Positions 1 to 7,023 of a stretch of DNA of 13,579 bases are shown here, piece after piece. A program made the translations under genes and the position numbers. The notes under the pieces are model-generated. The model saw only the letters and a program-made list of their open reading frames with translations, was not told the origin of the DNA and did no database searches. Positions within the stretch are counted from its first letter, which is position 1, and each line of letters starts with the position of its first letter. The stretch lies in contig CAJTUQ010000009.1 of the NCBI GenBank assembly GCA_910579335.1, positions 9,266-22,844 of the forward strand, written 5' to 3'. Source of the stretch: an uncultured Dorea sp. Lineage in GTDB: Bacteria; Bacillota; Clostridia; Lachnospirales; Lachnospiraceae.

Positions 1-95
1 AGTCCCTGCTTCAGCTCATGGTACAGCCGAAACAAATCCCAGTAAATATGGCCTCCGATGCGGATCTCATTGTTCGGAAAGCGGTGCAGCTCCTC
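1..95 (-). other. Rhamnulokinase-like (RhaB) segment fused in frame to SecD
   Basis: The last 28 to 31 codons before the left edge encode EELHRFPNNEIRIGGH and then a stretch containing YWDLFRLYHELKQG. This matches, from memory of the family, the part of rhamnulokinase N-termini that follows the first ATP-binding strand (LEE-hHRF-N...G..YWD.LRL..EIK.GL). It does not match the SecD first transmembrane-repeat region expected here. Both families carry a GxLxLEEL-like stretch at this point, so the joint lies inside a short shared sequence at roughly 84-113. No start codon belongs to the RhaB part; its first 30 or so residues are missing. It could be an assembly error, a deletion or recombination joint, or less likely a real fusion. 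Confidence 0.68.
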
Positions 96-770
96 AAGCT
101 CCAGTTTCAAACCTCCGATACGGATGGTAGCCGCAAGGTTGTCCGCCTCTTCAAAAGTAAAGTTACCGGTAATATATGCCACTCCGTCAGGGATTGCGGC
201 CTTAACCTGAGGGTCGCTGATGGTCTCGCCGTCATAGACGATATAAATAATCTTTCCGATGTTTTCCTCTGTCGCCTTTGCGAATTTCTCTTTTCCTTCC
301 TTATTCAAGCTGAGTTCCACGGAATATTCCTGATTGCCCATCGTGTCCTGGCCGGATTTTGCTGATGCCGTATTCACATCCGCACCGGTAATTACAGTAG
401 TGCCGTCCTCCGTCTTAAATTCCAGAGAACCCGGCTTGCCAAGCTCGTCCAGAATTTCGTTGGCATTGGTCACGCCCGGAATCTCGATATTGATTCGATC
501 CGAACCTTCCTGATATACGGTCGCCTCCGTACTGTACTGCTCTACACGCTTCTGCAGCTTGTAGATTGTGTCATTCATCTCACTCTCTGTCGGATTCTTA
601 TCCTTTACCTGATAGGTAATGCTGACGCCGCCCGCCAGGTCCAAGCCGAGCTTGATATTCTCTGCCGCTCCGGAATGCTTCTTCCCGATTCCCACTACTG
701 TAGTAAATCCCAGAAAAGCAATCAGGACCACTGTCAGCACAAGACTGAGTATGCCTCTGTTTTTCTTCAT
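1..770 (-). CDS. secD: Protein translocase subunit SecD (or SecDF), N-terminal part, running into foreign sequence at the window edge
   Basis: SecD is the membrane subunit that, with SecF, uses the proton gradient to help SecA/SecYEG export proteins. The ATG at 770 has an AGGAAG site just upstream. Residues 6-27 form one membrane segment, followed by the family motif LGLDLAGG at residues 41-48 and then a typical P1 periplasmic domain. The family normally continues after a stretch like RIGGLKLELEEL into five more membrane helices. Here residues from about 229 on (HRFPNNEIRIGGHIYWD and onward) instead read like a rhamnulokinase N-terminus, still in frame, up to the left edge. The gene follows scfB by 40 bases and is probably co-transcribed with scfA-scfB, an arrangement known in Clostridia. 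SecD identity of residues 1-227 is secure. Whether an intact secD exists in the genome cannot be told from here. Confidence 0.88.
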   Translation of the reverse strand, partial: MKKNRGILSLVLTVVLIAFLGFTTVVGIGKKHSGAAENIKLGLDLAGGVSITYQVKDKNPTESEMNDTIYKLQKRVEQYSTEATVYQEGSDRINIEIPGVTNANEILDELGKPGSLEFKTEDGTTVITGADVNTASAKSGQDTMGNQEYSVELSLNKEGKEKFAKATEENIGKIIYIVYDGETISDPQVKAAIPDGVAYITGNFTFEEADNLAATIRIGGLKLELEELHRFPNNEIRIGGHIYWDLFRLYHELKQG

Positions 771-810
771 GTTTCTCTTCCTTTCTCACTGTCTAAAGTT
801 GTAAAGCCAT

Positions 811-2199
811 CTAAGACAAGACTGCCTTTATCATAATCGCACATTCCACGCGTTTCCTCTGCATTTCGCACCCGATATCATAGGCGTCATGTATCGTGCC
901 GTGAAAATTGTATGCATTTGCCATACAGCCGCCGCTGCAATAGAATTTCGCAAAACAGCCCCTGCACTTTTCCTTCGTATAGACATTGCAGCCCCTGAAG
1001 TCATCTGCAATCTCCGGTCTTTTAATCCCTTCGTCCACATTGCCCATAAGAAATTCTTCCTGGCCTACAAACTGGTGGCAGGGATACAAATCGCCCCACG
1101 GCGTCACGGCCAGATACTCCGTACCTGATCCACATCCCGACAGGCGCTTTGCCACGCACGGCCCACCTTCTAAGTCTATCATAAAATGGAAAAAATTAAA
1201 ACCTTTTCCTGACTTTTCACGCTCAACCATAATTTTCGCCAGCTTGTCATACTCATCCATAATCACGGGAAGATCCTCTTCCCGGATGGCATAAGGGTCT
1301 GATTCTGCGCCCACTACCGGCTCTATGGACATCTGTTTAAATCCCAGATCCGCAAAATGAAGGATATCCTCTGAAAAATCCAGGTTTTCCCTCGTAAATG
1401 TCCCCCGTACATAGTAACGCTCCTGACCGCGGCTCTCCGCCAGCTTCTGAAACTTCGGGACAATCAGGTCGTAGCTTCCCGCCCCGCTCCTGAAAGGACG
1501 CATGCGGTCATTGACCTCTTTCCTTCCGTCAAGGCTCAGTACGACATTATCCATTTCCCGGTTTACAAACTCCAAAATCTCATCATCAAGCAGCACGCCG
1601 TTTGTAGTCACGGTAAAACGGAAATGCTTGCCGTGCAGTTTTTCCTGTTCTCTCCCATATGCAACCAGCTCCTTCACCACCTGCCAGTTCATCAGCGGTT
1701 CCCCGCCAAAAAAATCCACCTCAAGATTACGGCGGTTTCCGGAATGCTCAATAAGGAAATCTAGCGCCTTCTTTCCTACTTCGAAGCTCATAAGAGCGCG
1801 CCTGCCATGATATTCCCCTTCCTCTGCAAAGCAGTACCTGCAGGCAAGGTTGCAGTCATGGGCAATGTGAAGGCACAGAGCCTTTACTACGGTCTTCCTC
1901 TCTTTTACATCCTCCAGAAGGCATTCATAACAGTCCTGTACAAACAGCTTCCCAGCCTCTGTAAGCTCTGTGACGTCTTCCAGGGCCTCCTTCAAATCAC
2001 TTTCACTGTATCTGTCTTCGAATCTCTCTCTCAGCAATGCAAAGACCGACGCTTCTTTCAATGTCTCTGCCGTATGATTTTCATTCTGCCCGTTCAGGCA
2101 GGCGATGACGTCATAGCACAGCCCGTCCACCACATGAACCGCCCCGCTGTTCACGTCAAGGACAATATTATATCCGTTACTTTTATACTGATGTATCAA
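811..2199 (-). CDS. scfB: SCIFF peptide maturase, radical SAM/SPASM thioether-forming enzyme
   Basis: This 462-residue enzyme matches the SCIFF maturase family (CteB type), which uses S-adenosylmethionine and iron-sulfur clusters to install thioether crosslinks from Cys to Thr in the SCIFF precursor in the cytoplasm. Residues 1-100 form a peptide-recognition (RRE-like) domain. The radical SAM motif CNLACRYC gives C116, C120 and C123, the CX3CX2C ligands of the catalytic cluster. The C-terminal SPASM region has cysteines at 412, 415, 421, 425 and 444 plus GCGSGTEY and PCH upstream, for auxiliary clusters. The start is TTG at 2199: the family begins MIHQYK-NGYNIVLDV, and AAGGGG lies 7 bases upstream. 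The gene follows scfA by 132 bases that contain two hairpins and precedes secD by 40 bases. It is full length with no missing cluster ligand. Confidence 0.95.
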   Translation of the reverse strand: MIHQYKSNGYNIVLDVNSGAVHVVDGLCYDVIACLNGQNENHTAETLKEASVFALLRERFEDRYSESDLKEALEDVTELTEAGKLFVQDCYECLLEDVKERKTVVKALCLHIAHDCNLACRYCFAEEGEYHGRRALMSFEVGKKALDFLIEHSGNRRNLEVDFFGGEPLMNWQVVKELVAYGREQEKLHGKHFRFTVTTNGVLLDDEILEFVNREMDNVVLSLDGRKEVNDRMRPFRSGAGSYDLIVPKFQKLAESRGQERYYVRGTFTRENLDFSEDILHFADLGFKQMSIEPVVGAESDPYAIREEDLPVIMDEYDKLAKIMVEREKSGKGFNFFHFMIDLEGGPCVAKRLSGCGSGTEYLAVTPWGDLYPCHQFVGQEEFLMGNVDEGIKRPEIADDFRGCNVYTKEKCRGCFAKFYCSGGCMANAYNFHGTIHDAYDIGCEMQRKRVECAIMIKAVLS

Positions 2200-2231
2200 A
2201 ATGCTACCCCTTTCAGCTTAAGCGGCAAGAA

Positions 2232-2250
2232 CCGGCCCCTGCCGGACCGG
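2232..2250 (-). promoter_or_regulatory. GC-rich hairpin in the scfB leader
   Basis: On the minus strand CCGGTCC and GGGCCGG-type arms can form about 7 pairs (one G-U) around a 5-base loop. It lies some 20 bases upstream of the scfB ribosome binding site at about 2207-2213. No T-run follows, so it is not a conventional terminator. It could stabilise a processed scfB message or tune translation. The fold was judged by eye only. Confidence 0.4.
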
Positions 2251-2277
2251 AAACAAATTCCCCCGATACGACAAGAA

Positions 2278-2302
2278 ACAGCGACCCGCTAAAGACCGCT
2301 GT
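2278..2302 (-). terminator. Attenuator-like hairpin between scfA and scfB
   Basis: Perfect six-base arms ACAGCG and CGCTGT, extendable by three weaker pairs, enclose a loop of about 7 bases. They are followed on the minus strand by the short T-rich run TTTCTTG. It starts 30 bases after the scfA stop codon. It could terminate part of the transcripts so that precursor exceeds maturase. The T-run is weak, so partial read-through is expected if it terminates at all. Confidence 0.4.
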
Positions 2303-2331
2303 CCCCAGTATTCCTTTTTACTTAACCGCTG

Positions 2332-2475
2332 CTATTTCTTCTGTTCACAGGTCTGATTTCCCACTGTACAGGATGTCTTACATGCAGACTGGCACGATGT
2401 CTGGCACTCGCCGCATCCGCCTTTTTTCACTGTATGATTCAGGGTCTGCGTATTCAAAGTCTTCACATGCTTCAT
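2332..2475 (-). CDS. scfA: SCIFF ranthipeptide precursor (six cysteines in forty-five residues)
   Basis: This 47-residue peptide is the substrate of the adjacent ScfB. The leader-like N-terminus MKHVKTLNTQTLNHTVKKGG is followed by a core with six cysteines at positions 21, 24, 28, 32, 36 and 43. Residues C32 and T37 fall at the positions crosslinked in the characterised CteA peptide from Clostridium thermocellum (recalled from the literature). The ATG at 2475 has an AGGAGG site 9 bases upstream and a strong promoter at 2535-2563. SCIFF peptides are found in nearly all Clostridia and are usually next to their maturase. No transporter or protease is encoded beside it apart from the general translocase gene secD. 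The biological role of the mature peptide is not established. Confidence 0.96.
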   Translation of the reverse strand: MKHVKTLNTQTLNHTVKKGGCGECQTSCQSACKTSCTVGNQTCEQKK

Positions 2476-2534
2476 ATATATCGTCCTCCTATTTTTTATC
2501 CGTTCTGTAATGCAGGATTTTCATCGTCCGTAGT

Positions 2535-2563
2535 ATTATATCACCCCGGCACTGTTTTCGCAA
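2535..2563 (-). promoter_or_regulatory. Sigma-A type promoter for scfA-scfB-secD
   Basis: The minus strand shows TTGCGA, a spacer of exactly 17 bases, and a perfect TATAAT preceded by TG plus one base (extended -10). The predicted transcript begins near 2528 and has a leader of about 50 bases before the scfA start. It is the best promoter match in the window and separates the scf genes transcriptionally from the upstream YrzE-like gene. Confidence 0.85.
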
Positions 2564-2571
2564 TCCTTTTC

Positions 2572-2946
2572 TTAAGAAATCATGCCTCCTGCCATCCCGC
2601 CTCCCGCACACAGGATAAACGTAGTTATAAGATTGGCCCCGTCGCCGTTGAGCCCCTTATAAACACCCAGCGTAATGAGCAGCAGCAGGGCAAAATACAC
2701 GACGCCCAGACTCAGGCCCCAGAAAAATCTGCGCACCTTCATAAGCTTCCCGATAATGAACCCGCCGACGAAAGTCGACAGCACATAGATACCTACAATG
2801 GACGCCGACACCGTCCTCTCATTCAGCTCTAACCGATACAAAAGCATCGCCAGCGCCACTAGCAGAATACCTGTAATAATATAAGAAGCGAGCAGTGATT
2901 TTAACATCCATATGACCTTTGGATTTTTCCGAATCCTTCTCTCCAT
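2572..2946 (-). CDS. Small four-helix membrane protein, TIGR04086/YrzE-like
   Basis: This 124-residue protein has a basic N-terminus (MERRIRKNPK) and four hydrophobic segments at about 15-37, 46-66, 74-95 and 104-123, the last ending in a glycine-rich stretch. Size, topology and position beside the SCIFF genes and secD fit the TIGR04086 family (YrzE in Bacillus subtilis, encoded near yajC and secDF). Its function is unknown. The ATG at 2946 has AAGGGAGGG a few bases upstream. It lies 61 bases after spoVT with no clear terminator between, so it may be transcribed with the moxR-spoVT genes. The family call rests on remembered features rather than a search. Confidence 0.72.
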   Translation of the reverse strand: MERRIRKNPKVIWMLKSLLASYIITGILLVALAMLLYRLELNERTVSASIVGIYVLSTFVGGFIIGKLMKVRRFFWGLSLGVVYFALLLLITLGVYKGLNGDGANLITTFILCAGGGMAGGMIS

Positions 2947-3007
2947 CCTATCCCTCCCTTGCCTAATACAAGGTATGTTTTAAGATTTAAGATTATTCCG
3001 GAAAATA

Positions 3008-3556
3008 TTACTGCTCCATCTGCCTTCCCAAAAATCCCGCCGCACAGGAAGCCATCTTCTGTTCCAGCTCGGAAAATTTCTTTTTCGCCTCCTTTGCCAG
3101 CAGAATCACGCCTCCGATAACATCTCCTTCGCAGAGTATGGGACTGATTATTTCATGGGCGTATTCATCCTCCTGATTCGTAATGATTTTCACATATTTT
3201 TTATCTTCCTCAGACGCCATGACAGAGCTCCTATCTTCCAGCACCCTCTCTAACTGCTTGCTGATATATTTATCCTGAAGTTCTTTTTTCCCGGTCCCTG
3301 CCGCTGCCACGATCTGATCGGTATCGCACACGCATACCAGACACCCCATCGTCTGTGACAGACTTTCCGCATACTGCTTTGCAAATGCCGACAGCTCCCC
3401 AATCGGTGAATATTTCTTCAAGATTATCTCGCCCTCCCGGTCTGTAAAAATCTCCAGCGGGTCGCCTTCCCTGATTCTTAACGTCCTGCGAATCTCTTTC
3501 GGAATCACGACTCTTCCCAAATCATCTATTCTACGTACAATTCCTGTCGCCTTCAT
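3008..3556 (-). CDS. spoVT: Stage V sporulation protein T, AbrB-type transcriptional regulator
   Basis: SpoVT is a DNA-binding regulator that, in Bacillus and Clostridium, adjusts late forespore gene expression. Residues 1-50 are a nearly canonical AbrB swapped-hairpin domain (MKATGIVRRIDDLGRVVIPK, then EIRRTLRIREGDPLEIFTD). Residues of about 55-180 form the GAF-like effector domain with the typical SPILCEGDVIGGVILL stretch. The length of 182 residues matches the family (178 in B. subtilis). The frame is open 16 codons further upstream, but the start at 3556 is preferred because GGAGGA stands 7 bases before it and family members start MKATG. It follows the DUF4129 gene by 37 bases. I found no convincing sigma-G promoter in front of it, so operon transcription from moxR is possible. 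Confidence 0.95.
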   Translation of the reverse strand: MKATGIVRRIDDLGRVVIPKEIRRTLRIREGDPLEIFTDREGEIILKKYSPIGELSAFAKQYAESLSQTMGCLVCVCDTDQIVAAAGTGKKELQDKYISKQLERVLEDRSSVMASEEDKKYVKIITNQEDEYAHEIISPILCEGDVIGGVILLAKEAKKKFSELEQKMASCAAGFLGRQMEQ

Positions 3557-3593
3557 AAAAATTCCTCCGTTTTCGTATTCAGATATGCTGCTA

Positions 3594-4865
3594 TTATCTG
3601 TCAAAATTGGAGAAAATATGCACGCACTGTTTCACTTCTTCCTTTGTACATTCCGCTTGTGCGTACCTCGCCTTTTCATATAATTCGTGGATGTCACAAG
3701 CTTTAAGCTCTTTTTGGAATCCGGCTTTTTGTTCCAGCTCTAACGGCGTCTCGCTTCCTAAAACACCTGCTTTCAGCCTGCGTTTTACGGCTCTTTTATA
3801 CAATCTCCGGATTCTTCTGTCAGGAGAACGCCAAGTTTCCTTTTTCTTCGCTTTTTCCATCCTTCCGCCAGGACTTTCTCCCGGTTTCCGTATAAAGATA
3901 ACCTCATCCTCCCAATCATCCGAAAATTTTGCCGCCGCTGTCTTAAGTGCAGAAAATATCATCCGCAAAGTCATAAACGCAAGCCACAAAAGCAATAAAA
4001 TACTGACGATTTTAGACGCCGCCATAACCCACGGCGGAGTTTTTCTTGCGGACGCCTTTATCCGCATTAACTCCTCCATCATAAGATCCGGTTCGGGCTC
4101 CTCCCTGCGGATTTCCCCGACATGGAAATCTGCGTTCTCAGATACGTCAAACTTCAGATTTTCCAACGGTTCTTTATGATAAACAGCAGCAGGAAGCATA
4201 AATAAAACAAGCAGCAAAATCCCTGCCCCCATAATCCAGGCGCCCGTTTTCTTCATAGCTCTTACCGGAAGATTGGCGACATTCCGGTTCTTATTTATAA
4301 ACTCCCAAAAGCATTCCAGATAAGTATATAAAAAACAGACACACAACTGCGCGGCGAGCAAAAAGAGCGTCAGGCCGGACAGCTCATGGCGGCGTACAGG
4401 CAGCAGCGCCAGATATATAAACACCGGCACAATGCCGTGTACTGCCTTAGGTGAATCCAGAAGATTCGGCGTTTCCCAAATTTCTGCATCATCCTTTACC
4501 GCCGCCTCCCCCGGCATCTGTCTCATTTTCCGTTTTATCTCTCCCTGCTTCAGCTTTCCGTAACATCGGTACAGACAGATAAACGCCGTAAGTCCTCCTG
4601 CCGGAAAAGCCCCTGCAAAAATCCACATACATCCTGTCAGCACTGTAGCAGACAGGATGAAAACCGCCAGGCTTTTGCATCTTCGCACTGCTATGTCTGT
4701 TAAAACCAACGGTACAAATAACCACAGCCCCCGCGCGAAGAAACATACCGCGTCCCATCCTCTTATATGCCCTAACCCTGCCGCCAGCACGTAAATTCCC
4801 TCAAAAATAAGAAAGCTGTGCACCCATGACAGCAGGCGCATGGCAAAGCTTTTTCTTCCCATCAT
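3594..4865 (-). CDS. Membrane protein with C-terminal DUF4129 domain
   Basis: The protein has about 423 residues. The N-terminal half has several hydrophobic segments (about 10-30, 40-60, 65-85, then further ones near 140-180 and 205-225). After a charged extracytoplasmic stretch there is one more membrane segment near 280-305 and a cytoplasmic C-terminal DUF4129 domain (RRLYKRAVKRRL, then GSETPLELEQKAG, then LYEKARYAQAECTKEEV). DUF4129 usually forms the tail of transglutaminase-like TgpA proteins or stands beside them in MoxR/DUF58 loci; the catalytic Cys-His-Asp transglutaminase core is absent here. The start at 4865 is chosen over the ATG at 4880 because it forms an ATGA overlap with the stop of the DUF58 gene and has GGGAG 8 bases upstream, suggesting translational coupling. 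Its exact role is unknown; a link to envelope or peptide processing is inference. Confidence 0.8.
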   Translation of the reverse strand: MMGRKSFAMRLLSWVHSFLIFEGIYVLAAGLGHIRGWDAVCFFARGLWLFVPLVLTDIAVRRCKSLAVFILSATVLTGCMWIFAGAFPAGGLTAFICLYRCYGKLKQGEIKRKMRQMPGEAAVKDDAEIWETPNLLDSPKAVHGIVPVFIYLALLPVRRHELSGLTLFLLAAQLCVCFLYTYLECFWEFINKNRNVANLPVRAMKKTGAWIMGAGILLLVLFMLPAAVYHKEPLENLKFDVSENADFHVGEIRREEPEPDLMMEELMRIKASARKTPPWVMAASKIVSILLLLWLAFMTLRMIFSALKTAAAKFSDDWEDEVIFIRKPGESPGGRMEKAKKKETWRSPDRRIRRLYKRAVKRRLKAGVLGSETPLELEQKAGFQKELKACDIHELYEKARYAQAECTKEEVKQCVHIFSNFDR

Positions 4866-6016
4866 CCTTCCAGCTCCCATTTATAAATATCCACTCCCTG
4901 CAGCATCCTTCTTCCCCGGCCGGATGCGGCCGACGAATCCCTTGCAAAGCTTCCCTCTGGCAATGTCTCTTCCTGGGAAGCCGACACGGGCATGACCCAC
5001 AGGATGGGACTTGCCTTCTCTGCCAGAGATGCGATTGCTCCTATCGTCTCCTTGTCCTGGTTCATCGAAATAATCACGTATACTGCTTCGTGCAAAAGAT
5101 TTTTCTCCTCTTCCTCAAGCAGCGAGCAAAGTCTCTCGGTTTTCTCATAAATGTCAATACGGGCAAGCTCCTCATACAGCTTTTGCATCTGTCCTGCGCC
5201 ATTTTTAATATGAATACGCTTTATTCCATTTCCAGCCACGGTAACGTCCATCCCGCGGCCCGCCAGACGCAAGGCGAGAGAAGCCGCAATGCGGATGCCC
5301 TCCTCATTTTGCTTGTCGCGGCGGATCATCCCCGTATCCTCTGTATCCAGAATCAGCTTCACCTGTATATTTGTCGTAGAATCAAACTGGTTCACCAAAA
5401 GTCCCTGTCCTTTTGCAGAAGCTTTCCAGTTTATTTGGTTCATAGGATCCGACGGGCTGTAGTCCCTGATTCCCGAAAAACAAAACGGGTCGTAAAACAG
5501 CCGGCTCCTTGTCACCGTCATACCGGAAACAGCCCTGCATAAAACCGAAAGTCTGCGGCTGTCCACCAGCTTCGGATACACATACAAAGATGTCTGAAAG
5601 TTCCTGTTGTCATGGAAGCTTTTTCTAAAAAAGAAATCGTATCCGATGACGTCTGCCTTCTTTATCTCATAAAAACCTCTTCTTCCACATACAAAGGGAA
5701 GTTTTCTTACAACCTTCTGATGCGCAAAAAGAGAGAAAATATCTCTCCGGTAGCTCTGATCCGACACATTTGCATTCTCCTTTGCCTCTTTGGAAAACTT
5801 AAGCGCCCGGTTGACAGCCAGATTCACCTCCAGGGCAGGAAGAAACAGCAGCTTGTCATTTGTAATCTCTTCCGCCAGGTAAGCAGTATCCCCCTCATAT
5901 GCAGAGCGGGCGTCAAATCGGATATCTATTCCAAGCCCCCGGCTCCAGTATTTTCTATATAAGAAGCCCTGCAAGATATAAAGTGCACCGGCTCCGGCCA
6001 GCAGTAACAGCAGCAT
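4862..6016 (-). CDS. DUF58 domain protein, partner of MoxR ATPase
   Basis: The protein has about 384 residues: an N-terminal hydrophobic segment (MLLLLLAGAGALYILQGF), a beta-rich region, and the DUF58 signature near residues 180-201 (FSGIRDYSPSD, then INWKASA). A von Willebrand A-like strand LILDTED follows at about 221-227. DUF58 proteins are consistently encoded with MoxR AAA+ ATPases and are thought to act with them in assembling or activating envelope or enzyme complexes. The frame opens at 6046, inside moxR, but the ATG at 6016 has GGAAGGG 7 bases upstream, while the ATG at 6046 has its purine run directly against it. So I take 6016, 14 bases after the moxR stop. The 3' end overlaps the DUF4129 gene by 4 bases. 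Confidence 0.88.
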   Translation of the reverse strand: MLLLLLAGAGALYILQGFLYRKYWSRGLGIDIRFDARSAYEGDTAYLAEEITNDKLLFLPALEVNLAVNRALKFSKEAKENANVSDQSYRRDIFSLFAHQKVVRKLPFVCGRRGFYEIKKADVIGYDFFFRKSFHDNRNFQTSLYVYPKLVDSRRLSVLCRAVSGMTVTRSRLFYDPFCFSGIRDYSPSDPMNQINWKASAKGQGLLVNQFDSTTNIQVKLILDTEDTGMIRRDKQNEEGIRIAASLALRLAGRGMDVTVAGNGIKRIHIKNGAGQMQKLYEELARIDIYEKTERLCSLLEEEEKNLLHEAVYVIISMNQDKETIGAIASLAEKASPILWVMPVSASQEETLPEGSFARDSSAASGRGRRMLQGVDIYKWELEG

Positions 6017-6030
6017 ATTTTTTCCCTTCC

Positions 6031-6975
6031 TTACCGTTTTTCCCATTCCTCTGTCGGAAGCTTTACAGTTTCCAGAATCTCCCGGATAACCATCTTTTCC
6101 CCTTTTTGCCCCTCTGTCCGGGCAGACAGGCTGAGTCTGTGCGCAAGCACCGGAACCGCTACGCTTTTAATATCCTCCGGCACCACATACTCCCGCCCTT
6201 CCGTCATGGCAAACCCTTGCGCGGCACGCACAAATGCAATCGTCCCTCTCGGACTGACGCCGCAGATCACCTTCTCATGCCTTCTTGTCGCATGTACCGT
6301 CTCAATCATATATTTCATCAAATCCCTGTGTACGTATACGCTGCGGCACTGCTGCTGAAGCATTGTAATTTCCTCTCCGCCGCAGACACGTTCCAATTCC
6401 TTGAGCGGTTCCCTGACAAGAAACCTCTCTACCATAGAAAGCTCCTGTTCCTGCGTCATGGCTTCCATAGAAACCTGCATAAGGAAACGGTCTGTCTGCG
6501 CCTCCGGCAGCGGAAATGTCCCGATTGTTTCTATCGGATTCTGCGTCGCAATTACAAAAAAGGGCTTTCCAAGTGTCCTTGTCACCCCGTCCACCGTCAC
6601 CTGGTTCTCCGCCATGCACTCCAAAAGACTGCTCTGCGTCTTAGGAGTCGCCCGGTTAATTTCATCCGCCAGCAGAATATTGCAGAACACCGGCCCTTTC
6701 CTGAATACAAATTTCCCGTCTTTTGCATTGAAATAATTAAGCCCTGTCACGTCCGAGGGCAGCAGGTCCGGCGTAAATTGAACTCTCATAAATTGCGCAT
6801 CCACTGATTTGGCAAGAGATTTGGCAAGCACTGTCTTTCCGGTTCCCGGAACGTCCTCCAACAGCACATGTCCTTCCGCCAGCAGTGCGGCAAGCAACAG
6901 CTTCACCGTCCCTTCATTCCCTATCATCACCTTTGAAATATTGTCCTGAAGATTTTCAAGCACTTTAAGCTCCAT
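6031..6975 (-). CDS. MoxR family AAA+ ATPase
   Basis: This 314-residue ATPase has Walker A GTGKT at 44-48 (within GHVLLEDVPGTGKT), Walker B LLADEIN at 101-107, sensor 1 ATQNP at 143-147, and the later SPRG box typical of MoxR C-terminal lids. MoxR ATPases act as chaperone-like assembly factors for protein complexes, usually with DUF58/VWA partners such as the next gene. The frame is open to an ATG at 7032, but that codon lies upstream of the predicted -10 element at 7018-7023. The start MELKVLENLQ at 6975, with GGAAGG about 11 bases upstream, fits both the promoter and the family. It is the first gene of the operon moxR - DUF58 - DUF4129 - spoVT - YrzE-like. Confidence 0.92.
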   Translation of the reverse strand: MELKVLENLQDNISKVMIGNEGTVKLLLAALLAEGHVLLEDVPGTGKTVLAKSLAKSVDAQFMRVQFTPDLLPSDVTGLNYFNAKDGKFVFRKGPVFCNILLADEINRATPKTQSSLLECMAENQVTVDGVTRTLGKPFFVIATQNPIETIGTFPLPEAQTDRFLMQVSMEAMTQEQELSMVERFLVREPLKELERVCGGEEITMLQQQCRSVYVHRDLMKYMIETVHATRRHEKVICGVSPRGTIAFVRAAQGFAMTEGREYVVPEDIKSVAVPVLAHRLSLSARTEGQKGEKMVIREILETVKLPTEEWEKR

Positions 6976-6998
6976 TCTTTGTCCATCCTTCCTGCATC

Positions 6999-7019
6999 CT
7001 TCATTTCTATAGAATGAAG
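6999..7019. repeat. Dyad across the predicted moxR transcription start
   Basis: Seven-base inverted arms CTTCATT and AATGAAG are separated by 7 bases (TCTATAG). The repeat abuts the -10 element at 7018-7023 and spans the expected start point near 7011. A full hairpin would therefore not be transcribed, and a DNA-binding operator is the more natural reading. No known regulator motif was recognised. Confidence 0.45.
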
Positions 7020-7023
7020 TATA
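7018..7023 (-). promoter_or_regulatory. Extended -10 promoter element for the moxR operon
   Basis: The minus strand reads TGG then TATACT, an extended -10 element. The -35 region is poor (about 3 of 6 at TATCCA with an 18-base spacer), as is common for extended -10 promoters. It would give a 5' leader of about 36 bases to the moxR start at 6975. Confidence 0.55.

Noticed and set aside
2957..2973. CCTTG/CAAGG hairpin partly covering the ribosome binding site of the YrzE-like gene
   Set aside because: Only five pairs, and AAGGGAGGG remains mostly free. Too weak to claim as a regulator.
3557..3604. Upstream extension of spoVT by 16 codons to an ATG at 3604
   Set aside because: The extension has no ribosome binding site and overlaps the end of the DUF4129 gene. 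The ATG at 3556 has an ideal GGAGGA and the family start MKATG.
3557..3640. Possible sigma-G promoter upstream of spoVT
   Set aside because: CATAT-like and TGAATA elements are present but in the wrong order and at the wrong spacing. TTGACA at about 3600 has no acceptable -10 partner.
5899..6807. 302-codon plus-strand open frame
   Set aside because: It is antisense to DUF58 and moxR, whose motifs are unmistakable. It has no ribosome binding site and a shadow-like composition rich in R, H, P and F.
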